This document shows positions 26,673-35,857 of a DNA stretch of 64,000 bases, in pieces. The stretch covers positions 1,302,001 through 1,366,000 of the forward strand of contig NZ_JBHRSS010000003.1 in the NCBI RefSeq assembly GCF_042643355.1. The letters are read 5' to 3'. A program made the position numbers and the translations under genes. The first letter of the stretch is position 1. Every line of letters starts with the position of its first letter. Source of the DNA: Salinisphaera aquimarina. Lineage in GTDB: Bacteria; Pseudomonadota; Gammaproteobacteria; Nevskiales; Salinisphaeraceae. The notes under the pieces are model-generated. The model searched no databases, was not told the origin of the DNA, and worked only from the letters and a program-made list of their open reading frames with translations.

Positions 26673-28160
26673 ATGCCGCAGACCGCCGCCAATGCGATCG
26701 ACCTGCCCACCCGTGACGTGATCGTCATCGGCGCCGGATTTTCCGGCATCAACGCCGGTATCCGGCTCAGGGCCGAGGGCATCGAGGATTTTCTCATCCT
26801 CGAGCGCGCCGACGACGTCGGCGGCACCTGGCGCGACAACACCTACCCGGGCTGTGCCTGCGACGTGCCCTCGCATCTGTATTCCTATTCCTTCGAGCAG
26901 AATCCGGACTGGTCGACGACCTATTCCGGCTCTGCCGAGATACAGCGCTATATCCAGCGCTGTGCGATGAAATACGATCTGCACGATCATCTGCGCTTCG
27001 GGGTCGGCATCGTCCGCGCCGATTTCGATGACGCCGACGGGGTATGGCGGCTCACCGCCAGCGACGGCACGATCCATACCGCCCGCGCGGTGATCTCCGC
27101 GGTGGGCGGCCTGGTCGAGCCATCGACTCCGGCCTTCAAGAGCCGCGACGACTTCAAGGGCGCTGTTGTACACACCGCCCGCTGGGACCACGACGTCGAC
27201 CTGGCCGGCAGGAAAGTCGTGGTGATCGGTACGGGCGCGAGCGCGATCCAGGTCATCCCGTCGATCTGCGACGAGGTGGCACAGCTGACCGTGCTCCAGC
27301 GCAGCGCGCCCTATGTCCTGCCCAAGGTCGACCGGGCGTTGCCGGAGCGGATGAAAGCCACGTTCCGGCGTCTGCCGTTCGCCCAGACGCTGTTTCGGCG
27401 CACCTTGCTGGCGATCACCGAAGGTCTGGTCGGCCCGGCGGTGATCCTGGACTCGCCCCTGGCCACGGGCATGAAGAAACTGGCGCTGCGCAACATGCGC
27501 ACGGCGATCGAGGATCCGACGTTGCGGGAAAAACTCACCCCAGACTACGACATCGGCTGCAAGCGCGTGCTGTTCGCCAGCAATTATTACCCGGCGCTGG
27601 CGCGCGACAACGTGAGCGTGGAAACCACCGCCCTGGATTGCTTCACCGAAACCGGCATCCGCCTGGTCGACGGTCGCGAAATCGAAGCCGACGTGATCGT
27701 CACCGCCACCGGCTTCAAGATCAATATCGCCGAGCCGCCGTTTCCGATCGTGGGCGCGGGCGGCGAAACCCTGGCCGAGAAATGGGGCGGCCCGGGCGGC
27801 AAGGCCTACAAGGGCGTGGCCACCGCGGGCGTGCCCAACTGGTTCTTCATGCTCGGACCCAACACCGGCCCGGGCCACACCTCCGTGCTCGTGTATACCG
27901 AAGCCCAGGCGAAATACATCACCCAGGCGATCAGGACGCTGCTCGACAAGAACCTCACGGCGATCGCGGTAAAACCGAAAGTCATGCGCCGCTATCACGA
28001 CAAACTGCAGAACCGGATGCGTTACACGTCGTGGACGTCCGGCTGCCAGAGCTGGTATCTGGACGCGCACGGCGAGAACCACACGCTGTTCCCCGGCCTG
28101 GCCACGGAATACGCGTGGTCGATGCGGCGCTTCAAGCTCAGCGAATACGAGGTCGTGTAG
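26673..28160 (+). CDS. FAD/NADPH-dependent monooxygenase, Baeyer-Villiger type
   Basis: A flavoprotein of 495 aa that inserts oxygen into ketones or oxidises soft nucleophiles. Visible motifs are the FAD Rossmann loop VIVIGAGFSGINAG (16-29), the GGTWRDNTYPGCACDVPSHLYSYSF segment characteristic of type I Baeyer-Villiger enzymes, the fingerprint FKGAVVHTARW (161-171; F-x-G-x3-H-x3-W), the NADPH Rossmann loop VVVIGTGASAIQ, and the ATGFKINI motif. Substrate not predictable. It is a single gene with a palindromic operator upstream and a bidirectional terminator downstream, which suggests an independently induced activity. Confidence 0.93.
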   Translation: MPQTAANAIDLPTRDVIVIGAGFSGINAGIRLRAEGIEDFLILERADDVGGTWRDNTYPGCACDVPSHLYSYSFEQNPDWSTTYSGSAEIQRYIQRCAMKYDLHDHLRFGVGIVRADFDDADGVWRLTASDGTIHTARAVISAVGGLVEPSTPAFKSRDDFKGAVVHTARWDHDVDLAGRKVVVIGTGASAIQVIPSICDEVAQLTVLQRSAPYVLPKVDRALPERMKATFRRLPFAQTLFRRTLLAITEGLVGPAVILDSPLATGMKKLALRNMRTAIEDPTLREKLTPDYDIGCKRVLFASNYYPALARDNVSVETTALDCFTETGIRLVDGREIEADVIVTATGFKINIAEPPFPIVGAGGETLAEKWGGPGGKAYKGVATAGVPNWFFMLGPNTGPGHTSVLVYTEAQAKYITQAIRTLLDKNLTAIAVKPKVMRRYHDKLQNRMRYTSWTSGCQSWYLDAHGENHTLFPGLATEYAWSMRRFKLSEYEVV

Positions 28161-28171
28161 ATCCTGAAACG

Positions 28172-28209
28172 AAAAAGGCCCGTCCACATATGGTGGACAG
28201 GCCTTTCTT
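28172..28209. terminator. Bidirectional Rho-independent terminator
   Basis: AAAGGCC (28174-28180) pairs with GGCCTTT (28200-28206) and GTCCAC (28182-28187) with GTGGAC (28193-28198), with one C-A mismatch between. The stem has A-runs on its left and T-runs on its right, so it can end transcription of the monooxygenase (plus) and of the aminotransferase (minus). Confidence 0.9.
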
Positions 28210-28231
28210 CAGGACACCGCGTCAGCGCGCG

Positions 28232-29422
28232 CTACTTGACCACGTCGGCAATCGCGTTGCAGACATACTCGAGATTGGTGCTGGACAGGCCCGCGACGTT
28301 GGCCCGGCCGGACTTGACCATGTAGATGCCGTGCTTGTCGCGCAGCTTCTCCACATGTTCCGGCTTCAAGCCCGTGTACGAGAACATGCCGCGCTGCTCG
28401 GCCACATGGGCAAAGCGTTCGTCCAGACCGTGCGGGGCGAGCGCTTTGACGAAATCGCTGCGCAGGCCGTTGATGCGCGCCCGCATCTGGTCGAGCTCCT
28501 CGCGCCACATCTGCTTCAACTCGGGCGAGTTGAAGATGGTGGCCACGATGGCGCTGCCGTGTGCGGGCGGGTTGGAGTAGTTCTCGCGGGCGGTGATCGC
28601 CAGCTGCGAACGTACGTCTTCCATCTCTTCGCTGTTCTTCGCGATCGCGATGAAACAGCCGGTGCGTTCGCGATAGATGCCGAAGTTCTTGGAGCAGGAC
28701 TGGGTGATGATCGCTTCGTCGAGATTTTCGGCCAGCAGGCGTACGCCGTAGGCGTCCTCGTCCATGCCATCGCCGAAGCCCTGGTAGGCGAAGTCGAGCA
28801 GCGGCAGCAGGGCGCGTGCCTTGACCACTTCGAGTACCTGTTGCCACTGGTCCTGCGACAGGTCGAAACCGGTCGGGTTGTGACAGCAGGCGTGCAGCAG
28901 CACCACGTCGCCCTCGGGGATTTTCTTGAGCGCACCGAGCATGCCGTCGAAATCGAGCCGGTTGTCGGCGTCGACATAGGGATATTTCTCGAGGTTCAGG
29001 CCGGCTGCAGCGAACACGCCGAGATGATTCGGCCAGGTCGGATCGGACAGCCAGATCGACTTGCCCGGCAGCTGCGAGGCAATGAAATCCGCGGCCAGGC
29101 GCAGGGCGCCGGTGCCGCCCGGCGACTGGGTTGCGCTCACGCGGTTGTCGGCCAGTAGCCGGCTGTCTTCGCCGAGCACGGTTCTGAGCACGTGGCTGCC
29201 GTAGTCGGGATCACCGTGCGAGCCGATATAGGCCTTGGTCTTCTCGCTTTCGATGAGCTGTTTCTCGGCCGCCTTGACCGCGCGCATGACCGGCGTGATG
29301 CCGTTGTCGTCGCGATAGACGCCCACACCCAGATCCACCTTGTTAGGGTTGGAATCACTCTTGAAGGCTTCGATGAGCCCGAGGATCGCGTCCCCGGGTA
29401 CGCGTTCAATCGGTTCGAACAT
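28232..29422 (-). CDS. Aspartate/aromatic aminotransferase (class I PLP enzyme)
   Basis: Transfers the amino group between aspartate or aromatic amino acids and 2-oxoglutarate. The 396-aa length equals that of E. coli AspC/TyrB. Markers: KVDLGVGVYRDDNG near the N-terminus, the PLP contacts in SPGGTGALRLA and HACCHNPTGFDLS, the DFAYQGFGDG segment, and the Schiff-base Lys245 in SCSKNFGIYRERTG. The C-terminal NVAGLSSTNLEYVCNAI is as expected. ATG 29422 is 10 nt from a GAGGA box; the other ATG at 29431 would be only about 1 nt from it. AspC and TyrB cannot be separated with certainty. Confidence 0.93.
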   Translation of the reverse strand: MFEPIERVPGDAILGLIEAFKSDSNPNKVDLGVGVYRDDNGITPVMRAVKAAEKQLIESEKTKAYIGSHGDPDYGSHVLRTVLGEDSRLLADNRVSATQSPGGTGALRLAADFIASQLPGKSIWLSDPTWPNHLGVFAAAGLNLEKYPYVDADNRLDFDGMLGALKKIPEGDVVLLHACCHNPTGFDLSQDQWQQVLEVVKARALLPLLDFAYQGFGDGMDEDAYGVRLLAENLDEAIITQSCSKNFGIYRERTGCFIAIAKNSEEMEDVRSQLAITARENYSNPPAHGSAIVATIFNSPELKQMWREELDQMRARINGLRSDFVKALAPHGLDERFAHVAEQRGMFSYTGLKPEHVEKLRDKHGIYMVKSGRANVAGLSSTNLEYVCNAIADVVK

Positions 29423-29484
29423 GCGTCGCATTTCCTCATTGGTTGCGCCGACGGAAGTCGCCGCAATACGGATTCGCGTCTAGT

Positions 29485-31170
29485 TTAACCGCTCGCGTAG
29501 GTCGCTGCCGAATGCGTCGGGGCCTGGGCCAAGCCCGTGCTGGAGGTCGTCGACGAGGTCGGCGCGGATTTCGCCGCCACCTCGGCCGGCACGGGGTGAT
29601 AGCCGATGCGAAAGCCGCCCCAGTGCCGGCCGGCGACGTAGACCGGCACCGACAGATCGTGCATGACCTCGCCGGTATCGCGCTTGTAGGTCTGTACCAG
29701 CAGGGGCTGGTCGTGGTTGCCACAACGTCCGCCGGTGGCGTCGTCGAACAGACGTTTCTGGCGGCTGTACTTGAGGTCGGTCTCGTAATCACCCGTGGGC
29801 GGCCGACTCGAGCGGCGATTGTGGGTCGGTACGTAGCCGCGCCGGTCGCAGGTCATGGCGTAAGCGGCCTCCAGCGTCTCCAGTACCGGGTCCTGGATAT
29901 CCGGCAGATGACGGTCGGTAAGACTGTCGTAGGCGGTGTGATACTTGGGCGGATTGGTGCCCGGAATCGGCAGGTAGCGGATCTCGAACAGGTCGCGCTC
30001 GGACAGCTCGCCGCTCTTGAGTGCCCCGGTGAGCACGGCGCCGATACGATCCGCGGCCTTGCGGGCGAGGGTGAACACCTGCTGGTGGCGGCTGTCGAGA
30101 CGCTGCTGGGCCAGCTCGCCCTCGACCTCCTCGGCCGCCTGCATGAGCGTCTGCGCCTGTTCGGCGAGCGCATGCATATCGCGATTGCCGTCGTCGACAT
30201 GCGTTTGAAGCACGCCCAGCGTTTCGCTGACCTGCTGGCTGTGGCCGCGGGTGTCGTTCATCGACACCGCGATCGCCGCGATCTCGGTGTCCACCACGTC
30301 GAAATCCCGGGTCATGGTGTTCAGGCGCTCGCCCACCGCCTCGATATCCTTGGCGCGATCGCCGACCCGGCGCATGAGATGACCGATGTTGTCGACCACC
30401 TTCTGGCTGCTGTCGCCGATCTCGTCGACCTGCGACTCGACCCGCTTGGTGGCTTCGGCGGTACGTTTGGCGAGATTACGCACCTCGCCGGCCACCACCG
30501 CGAAGCCACGGCCGTGTTCGCCCGCCCGCGCCGCCTCGATGGAGGCATTCAGCGACAGCAGGTTGGTCTGCTCGGCGATCTCCTCGATCAGCCCGGTCAC
30601 GTCGCGCACGCTTTCGCTCTTGCGGCTCAGCGTTTCCAGCAGGGCCAGCGCGTCGTCGGAACGCGCCGCCAGATCGGCCATCTCGCCGATCACCTGATCC
30701 AGCGCCTCGCGGCTCTCCTGGCTGGCGTCGCGCGAGCGGCTGGCCAGTTCCGACACCTGGCTGGCGCTCGTAGAAACCTGGCTGATGGCGGTACTGATCG
30801 CCTGCATGCTGGCCGCCGCGTCGTGCACGATCGTCTCCTGTTCGCCCAGGCGGCGCGCCAGCCGGTCGGCGTGCTGCGATACCTCGGCGGAGACGATGGC
30901 GGTGCGCCCTCCGCGCCGAACCAGCCGATAGGCCATGCGGCGCAGCGACAGATAGTCGCGCGTCGCGGCGGGTCGGCCGCGGCGGTTCATCCGCTCCAGC
31001 CGTGTTTCATCGCCGTGATAGATCGCACCCAAGCGATCGTGGCACAGGCCGGCGAGCAGCCCGAGCAGGGCGGCGACATAGGCCCGCCACGCCGGCTCCA
31101 GATACGTGGCGGCCGCGAACGCCGCCGCCACGAGCAGCACGCAAAGTCCGGTCGATCCCCATCGTCTCAT
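29485..31170 (-). CDS. Methyl-accepting chemotaxis protein with C-terminal sensory region
   Basis: Chemoreceptor of 561 aa. Two closely spaced hydrophobic segments (about 8-24 and 31-45) with almost no periplasmic loop anchor it; the rest is cytoplasmic. The signalling hairpin tip is EEIAEQTNLLSLNASIEAAR followed by AGEHGRGFAVVAGEVRNLA (about 197-233). Beyond the returning coiled coil, residues from about 375 form a globular region (YLPIPGTNPPKYHTAYDSL, RRGYVPTHNRR, VPVYVAGRHWGGFRIGY) that looks like a cache/PAS-type ligand domain placed C-terminally. A sigma-28 promoter (31198-31224) lies 27 bp upstream. It is therefore likely a flagellar-regulon receptor for an intracellular signal; the ligand is unknown. 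Confidence 0.9.
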   Translation of the reverse strand: MRRWGSTGLCVLLVAAAFAAATYLEPAWRAYVAALLGLLAGLCHDRLGAIYHGDETRLERMNRRGRPAATRDYLSLRRMAYRLVRRGGRTAIVSAEVSQHADRLARRLGEQETIVHDAAASMQAISTAISQVSTSASQVSELASRSRDASQESREALDQVIGEMADLAARSDDALALLETLSRKSESVRDVTGLIEEIAEQTNLLSLNASIEAARAGEHGRGFAVVAGEVRNLAKRTAEATKRVESQVDEIGDSSQKVVDNIGHLMRRVGDRAKDIEAVGERLNTMTRDFDVVDTEIAAIAVSMNDTRGHSQQVSETLGVLQTHVDDGNRDMHALAEQAQTLMQAAEEVEGELAQQRLDSRHQQVFTLARKAADRIGAVLTGALKSGELSERDLFEIRYLPIPGTNPPKYHTAYDSLTDRHLPDIQDPVLETLEAAYAMTCDRRGYVPTHNRRSSRPPTGDYETDLKYSRQKRLFDDATGGRCGNHDQPLLVQTYKRDTGEVMHDLSVPVYVAGRHWGGFRIGYHPVPAEVAAKSAPTSSTTSSTGLAQAPTHSAATYASG

Positions 31171-31197
31171 CGCATGTCCCCTGTGTCGGTGCCGGCC

Positions 31198-31224
31198 CTA
31201 TCGGCGCGTGTCGCGGCGGCTTTA
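31198..31224 (-). promoter_or_regulatory. Sigma-28 (FliA) promoter for the chemoreceptor gene
   Basis: On the minus strand TAAA, 15 nt, then GCCGATAG, an almost exact match to the FliA consensus (TAAA-N15-GCCGATAA), with the -10 ending 27 bp before the start codon. Confidence 0.88.
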
Positions 31225-31321
31225 GCGGCTCGCGGTCCCGTGTCGATGCCGCGAGTCGGCTGGTACGACCGGGCGTGGCCAGGGTCACGATCTGACCCAC
31301 CGGGATCGCTAATCTGTCGCG

Positions 31322-33391
31322 ATGGACACCGCCTATCTGGACGAACTCAACGAACGCCAGCGCGAGGCTGTCACCCACGGCGAGGCCGGGTGCGGCGGCT
31401 ATAGCGCCGGGCCACTGCTGGTGATCGCCGGTGCCGGCAGCGGCAAGACCCAGGCGCTGTCGCATCGCGCCGCGCATCTGGTGCTCTCGGGCGTGGACCC
31501 GCGCCGTATCCTGTTGCTGACCTTCTCGCGCCGCGCTGCCGACGAGATGGGCCGGCGCGCCCAGCACGTCATCGATTCCGTGCTCGCCGCGCGTGGCAAA
31601 AAGGGGCAGAGCGTGCGCCTGCCCTGGGCCGGCACCTTTCACGCCGTCGGTGCGCGCCTGCTGCGCGAGTACGCCGACAACGTCGGCCTGGCGGAGAATT
31701 TCTCGGTGATGGATCGCGGCGATGCCGCCGATCTGCTCGATGTCTGCCGCCAGGGGCTGGATCTGGCCCGTCGCGATCTGCGCTTTCCGCGCAAGGACAC
31801 CTGTCTGGGCATCTATTCGCAGGTGATCAACCGCCAGGCCACGCTCGCCGAGGTCCTGTCCAGCCGCTACCCTTGGTGCGAGGCTCACCACGACGATCTC
31901 AAGCGCCTGTTCGCCGCCTATACCGAGCGCAAGCTCGACCGCGCGGCGCTCGACTATGATGACCTGCTGCTCTACTGGGCGATGATGGTGCGCGACGACG
32001 CGCTGGCGCTGGCCATCAGCGCGCGTTTCGACCATGTGCTGGTGGACGAATACCAGGACACCAACGTGCTCCAGGCCGACATCCTCGCGCGGCTGTGCCC
32101 GGATGGACGCGGTCTGTGCGTGGTCGGCGACGACGCACAGGCGATCTATGGTTTCCGGGCCGCCGAAGTCGACAATATCCTCGGTTTTCCAGATGCCTAT
32201 CCCGGCACCCGTGTGGTCAAACTGGAACAGAATTACCGTTCCACCACGGCGATCCTCGACGCGGCCAATGCGCTGATCGACGAATCGTCGCGCAGCTATC
32301 CCAAGCGGCTGTTCAGCGCGCGTGGCGCCGGCGTGAAGCCGCGCCATGTGACCGTGACCGACAGCCACGATGAGGCCACCCACGTGGTCGAGCAGGTGCT
32401 CGCCCGGCGCGAGACCGGGGTAGCGCTCAAACAGCAGGCGGTACTGTTTCGCAACGCCCATCACGCCAACGATCTCGAGGTGGAGCTGATCCGCCGCGAT
32501 ATTCCGTTTCGCAAGTATGGTGGCCTCAAGTTCCTGGAAGCCGCCCACGTCAAGGATCTGCTCGCCCTGCTGCGGCTCACTGACAACCCGAAGAACGAGA
32601 TCGCGGCTTTTCGGGTGTTTCAGATGGTGCCCGGCGTGGGCCCGGCGACGGCGCGCGAGGCCTACGATCATCTGGAGCGCCACAATCATTCACTCGCCAG
32701 CCTGGCTCGCTTCAAGGCGCCGCGAGCCGACCGCGAGGCCTGGCAGACGCTGATGGCTCAGCTCGCCGCAGCCGGCGATAGGTCGGCCGGCTGGCCGGGT
32801 CTGAGCGAGCCGCTGGCGCACTGGTACAAGGGCCAGCTCGAGGATCGCTTCGAAGCACCGGTGACCGCCCGGGCCGGCGATATCGATGATCTCGTGCGCA
32901 TGGCCGGCCATTACCCCGAGCGCAGCGTCTTTCTCACCGAACTGACCCTCGACCCGCCCTCGGCCACCGGAGACCACAACGACGACGCCGATCTCGACGA
33001 GGATTATCTGGTGCTGTCGACCGTGCACAGCGCCAAGGGTCGGGAATGGGATAGCGTCTATGTACTACACGTCGCCGACGGCACGTTTCCCAGCGAGTAT
33101 TCGACCCACAGCGCCACCGCGCTCGATGAGGAGCGGCGGCTGATGTATGTCGCCTTCACGCGGGCCAGGAATCAGCTCGAGATCATTTCGCCGCTGCGTT
33201 ACTACGTCACCGAGCAGCATCGCCACGGCGACCGGCATGTCTATGGCGCGACCAGCCGTTTTCTGACGCCGGCGGTGATGGCGCATTTCCAGACCACGAC
33301 CGACCGGCCCGCCGCGCGCGCGGTCGCCGAACAGGCCATCGCCAGCGCGCGCATCGATCTGGGCGCCGCCGCGCGCCAACTCTGGCAGTAA
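31322..33391 (+). CDS. UvrD/Rep-family superfamily 1 DNA helicase
   Basis: ATP-dependent 3'-5' DNA helicase of 689 aa. Motifs in order: Q motif LNERQREAVTHG, Walker A GAGSGKT (37-43), Ia LLTFSRRAADEM, Walker B VDEYQDTN, motif III VVGDDAQAIYGFRAA, motif IV LEQNYRST, motif V LSTVHSAKGREWDSVYV and motif VI ERRLMYVAFTRARNQLEI. The C-terminal UvrD/Rep tail is short. The 2B region is shorter than in E. coli UvrD (720 aa), closer to Rep/PcrA-like environmental members. The ATG has no strong ribosome site. It stands alone between the chemoreceptor and the flagellar cluster; no nuclease partner is present, so a repair or replication-restart role is inferred. Confidence 0.92.
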   Translation: MDTAYLDELNERQREAVTHGEAGCGGYSAGPLLVIAGAGSGKTQALSHRAAHLVLSGVDPRRILLLTFSRRAADEMGRRAQHVIDSVLAARGKKGQSVRLPWAGTFHAVGARLLREYADNVGLAENFSVMDRGDAADLLDVCRQGLDLARRDLRFPRKDTCLGIYSQVINRQATLAEVLSSRYPWCEAHHDDLKRLFAAYTERKLDRAALDYDDLLLYWAMMVRDDALALAISARFDHVLVDEYQDTNVLQADILARLCPDGRGLCVVGDDAQAIYGFRAAEVDNILGFPDAYPGTRVVKLEQNYRSTTAILDAANALIDESSRSYPKRLFSARGAGVKPRHVTVTDSHDEATHVVEQVLARRETGVALKQQAVLFRNAHHANDLEVELIRRDIPFRKYGGLKFLEAAHVKDLLALLRLTDNPKNEIAAFRVFQMVPGVGPATAREAYDHLERHNHSLASLARFKAPRADREAWQTLMAQLAAAGDRSAGWPGLSEPLAHWYKGQLEDRFEAPVTARAGDIDDLVRMAGHYPERSVFLTELTLDPPSATGDHNDDADLDEDYLVLSTVHSAKGREWDSVYVLHVADGTFPSEYSTHSATALDEERRLMYVAFTRARNQLEIISPLRYYVTEQHRHGDRHVYGATSRFLTPAVMAHFQTTTDRPAARAVAEQAIASARIDLGAAARQLWQ

Positions 33392-33785
33392 TGGTTGCAG
33401 GCGTCCGGCATGCTCTGCTTCCGCGGCCGCACTGAGGGCGAGTAGCTCGGTCCGCAGGACGATAGCCTCGATGACGGTCATGATTTCGACGCTCTAACCC
33501 GAGCTGTCGTGAATCTCCTCGATGGCATGAACCACGCGCCCGATCACCGTCAGTGCTTCCATGCTCGCAGCGGTTTGCGCTAACGAAGCCGCCGGTTTCG
33601 CGGTGCGGAGACCCGTTCGTTGTTGCCGGTTGAGTGTCTTGATTCGGCGTCGGTGCGGGTCTGACCACTCGATCCACGCCTTTTCCGGACCATTCTGACT
33701 GGCGTGTAGGTGGCGCTTGAATGCGGCTATAGACCGGACGCGCGTGCTACATTTTTGCTATCCGCTTCGCGCCGAGGCCGCTGCC
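33392..33785. other. Long intergenic stretch with a start-less minus-strand open frame
   Basis: About 390 bp without a confident gene. On the minus strand, positions 33757-33497 are open for 87 codons between two stops and read plausibly as protein (HASQNGPEKAWIEWSDPH, then EALTVIGRVVHAIEEIHD), but the frame has no start codon until a late ATG. This could be the tail of a decayed gene. No promoter or terminator is obvious. Confidence 0.4.
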
Positions 33786-34211
33786 ATGTCTTCACAACGA
33801 ATCTCTGCCGGGCGGTTACCGACCGTGGCCGCACTCGCTCTGATGGTGGCGCCCATGCTGGCACTGCTGCCTGTCGTGCCGGCGTCGGCCGCCGACACGG
33901 CGCGGCAGGTCGCGCCCGCCCGCGCACAGGCGCGCGACCGGGGCGACGCCCACACCCGGCGCCACGGCCATGACGGCATCCCGGGGCAGCCGCAGTCGGT
34001 GTATCCCGAGGTGCTCATCGAGCCCGAGACCGAACACTGGCGCGGCAACTACGTGCCCGACAGTTATCGCCTCGACGGTTACGATGGCAAGCCTCGCGGC
34101 GCGGCCATCTGCAGCGGTGCGAGTGGCCGCACGATTTCCACGAGTGGCGCGGGCTGCCCCCTGGGACAGACGCCCGAGTCCGGTGGCCGCAGCTGGTCGA
34201 CGCGGCCGTAA
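33786..34211 (+). CDS. Hypothetical exported protein
   Basis: A 141-residue protein that I do not recognise. It has a clear signal peptide (SSQRISAGRLPTVAALALMV then PMLALLPVVPASA). The mature part is basic at first (ARAQARDRGDAHTRRHGHDG), then carries PQSVYPEVLIEPETEHWRGN, YVPDSYRLDGYDGKPRG and two Cys (AAICSG and AGCPLG) about 17 residues apart that might form a disulfide. Start chosen at ATG 33786 because it begins the signal peptide; a longer frame from 33717 has no such feature. It lies between the helicase and fliD with its own orientation, so it is probably a single gene. Confidence 0.6.
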   Translation: MSSQRISAGRLPTVAALALMVAPMLALLPVVPASAADTARQVAPARAQARDRGDAHTRRHGHDGIPGQPQSVYPEVLIEPETEHWRGNYVPDSYRLDGYDGKPRGAAICSGASGRTISTSGAGCPLGQTPESGGRSWSTRP

Positions 34212-34288
34212 CGGGGTCTGTTTCGGGCTCGCCTAGCGGGCGCTGTGCACGTGCTGTCGCTGCCCTCGGCGGCGGCGCGAAATCGCAG

Positions 34289-34316
34289 TAAAGTAATCCG
34301 CAGATGCTGCCGATAG
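34289..34316 (+). promoter_or_regulatory. Sigma-28 promoter for fliD
   Basis: TAAA (34289-34292), 16 nt, GCCGATAG (34309-34316), 61 bp before the fliD ATG. The spacer is one base longer than in the other six sites of the window. Confidence 0.8.
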
Positions 34317-34377
34317 TCGCGCTAACATTTTCAACGGGGGCGCCGCGGGTTCGGGCGCCGCTACGGAAGTACCTGCC

Positions 34378-35802
34378 ATGGCTTCTTCTATCTCGTCTCT
34401 GGGCATCGGTTCCAATCTCGATCTGAGCGGGCTTCTCGACAGCCTCAAGAGCTCGGAGCAGTCACGCCTGACCCCGCTCAAGACGCAGCAGAGCAGCTTC
34501 AAGTCGCAGCTGTCGGCCTATGGCGTGCTGCAGGGTGCGCTCGAGCAGGTGCAGACCGCCAGCGAGGCGCTGGGCAAGGCCGATCTGTACAAGAGCACGC
34601 AGGTTGCCAGCGAGTCCGAGGCGTTCAAGGTTGAAGGCAGCGCCGATGCGGTGCCGGGCCGCTACTCCGTCGACGTCGATCGCATTGCCAAGGCGCAGTC
34701 GCTGGTCAGCGCCGGACAGGCAGCGATCGACAGCCCGGTCGGGCAGGGCGGCACGATCACCCTGTCGCTGGGCGATGGCGCGGGCAACGTGAGCAACAGC
34801 GTCGACATCGCCGTTGATCCGGCCGACAGCAGCCTCGAAGGCCTGCGCGACGCGATCAACGGCGCGGATATCGGTGTCAATGCGTCGATCATCAATGATG
34901 GCAGCGCCGCGGGCTATCGTATCGTGCTGTCGTCCGAACAGACCGGTACGGATTCGCAGATCAGCGTGGCCGTGGCCGAGCCGGCCGGTGAGACCGCGCT
35001 TTCGGGCCTGCTGGCCTATGACAGCGCCACCCATAGCGGCTCGATGCAGGAAACGGTCGCTGCGGAGAACGCCTCGGTGCGGGTCAACGGCGTCACCGTG
35101 GAAAGCCAGAGCAATACGCTCGAGGAGGCGATCCAGGGCGTGACCGTGACGCTGTCCGGCACCACCGAGCAGAGCGAAACGATCACCAGCAGCCGCGACG
35201 ACGGCAAGATCAAGAAAGCGTTCGAGACCTTCGTGTCGGCCTACAACCGGCTGCAGAGCGTATCGTCCAGCCTGACGTCGTACGGCGGCGAGGACGGCAC
35301 CAACGGCGTGCTGATCGGCGATTCCACCGTACGCTCGATCCAGACCCAGCTGCGCGGCGCGCTCAACACGCCGGTCGAGGGCTCGAGCTTCAATGCACTC
35401 GCCCAGATCGGCGTGTCGCTACAGAACGACGGCACCATGGAAATCGACGACGACACCTTCGATGCCGCGCTCGCCGACAATCGCGCCGACGTGGCCGCGC
35501 TGATGAGCGGCGACGGCAGCGACGAAAACAGCGGCGTGGCCGGGATGCTCGGGAATGCGCTCGAGCGTCTGGTCGGCGATAACGGCCTGCTGTCGGCCGC
35601 GAAGACCGGCACCGAGAATCGAATCGACGGCCTCGGCGATCGCATGGACAGCATGCAGGACTCCATCGACGCCACCATCGAACGCTACCGCCAGCAGTTC
35701 ATCGAGCTCGACTCACTGATGTCCTCGCTCAATTCCACCGGCAACTACCTCACCCAGCAGTTGGGCATGCTGAACAACAACAGCAGCGACAACTCCAACT
35801 AG
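34378..35802 (+). CDS. fliD: Flagellar filament capping protein FliD
   Basis: Forms the pentameric cap at the filament tip that folds exported flagellin into place; it is exported by the flagellar type III system. 474 aa. The N-terminus SSLGIGSNLDLSGLLDSL and the following coiled region (RLTPLKTQQSSFKSQLSAYG) are diagnostic, and the C-terminal helix has DSMQDSIDATIERYRQQFIELDSLMSSLNSTGNYLTQQL. The middle is the variable D2/D3 part, rich in Ser, Thr and Asp. A sigma-28 promoter lies upstream, and fliS and fliT follow, so fliDST is one late operon. No flagellin gene is present in the window. Confidence 0.96.
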   Translation: MASSISSLGIGSNLDLSGLLDSLKSSEQSRLTPLKTQQSSFKSQLSAYGVLQGALEQVQTASEALGKADLYKSTQVASESEAFKVEGSADAVPGRYSVDVDRIAKAQSLVSAGQAAIDSPVGQGGTITLSLGDGAGNVSNSVDIAVDPADSSLEGLRDAINGADIGVNASIINDGSAAGYRIVLSSEQTGTDSQISVAVAEPAGETALSGLLAYDSATHSGSMQETVAAENASVRVNGVTVESQSNTLEEAIQGVTVTLSGTTEQSETITSSRDDGKIKKAFETFVSAYNRLQSVSSSLTSYGGEDGTNGVLIGDSTVRSIQTQLRGALNTPVEGSSFNALAQIGVSLQNDGTMEIDDDTFDAALADNRADVAALMSGDGSDENSGVAGMLGNALERLVGDNGLLSAAKTGTENRIDGLGDRMDSMQDSIDATIERYRQQFIELDSLMSSLNSTGNYLTQQLGMLNNNSSDNSN

Positions 35803-35857
35803 CAATATGGCGCCTAGAAATACGGCAACTGGATAAACGGTTTTCAAGGAGAATCAA

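Noticed and set aside
33241..33677. Minus-strand frame over the helicase 3' end
   Set aside because: Mostly antisense to the helicase, with low-complexity Arg-rich content; the neighbouring start-less frame is more protein-like.
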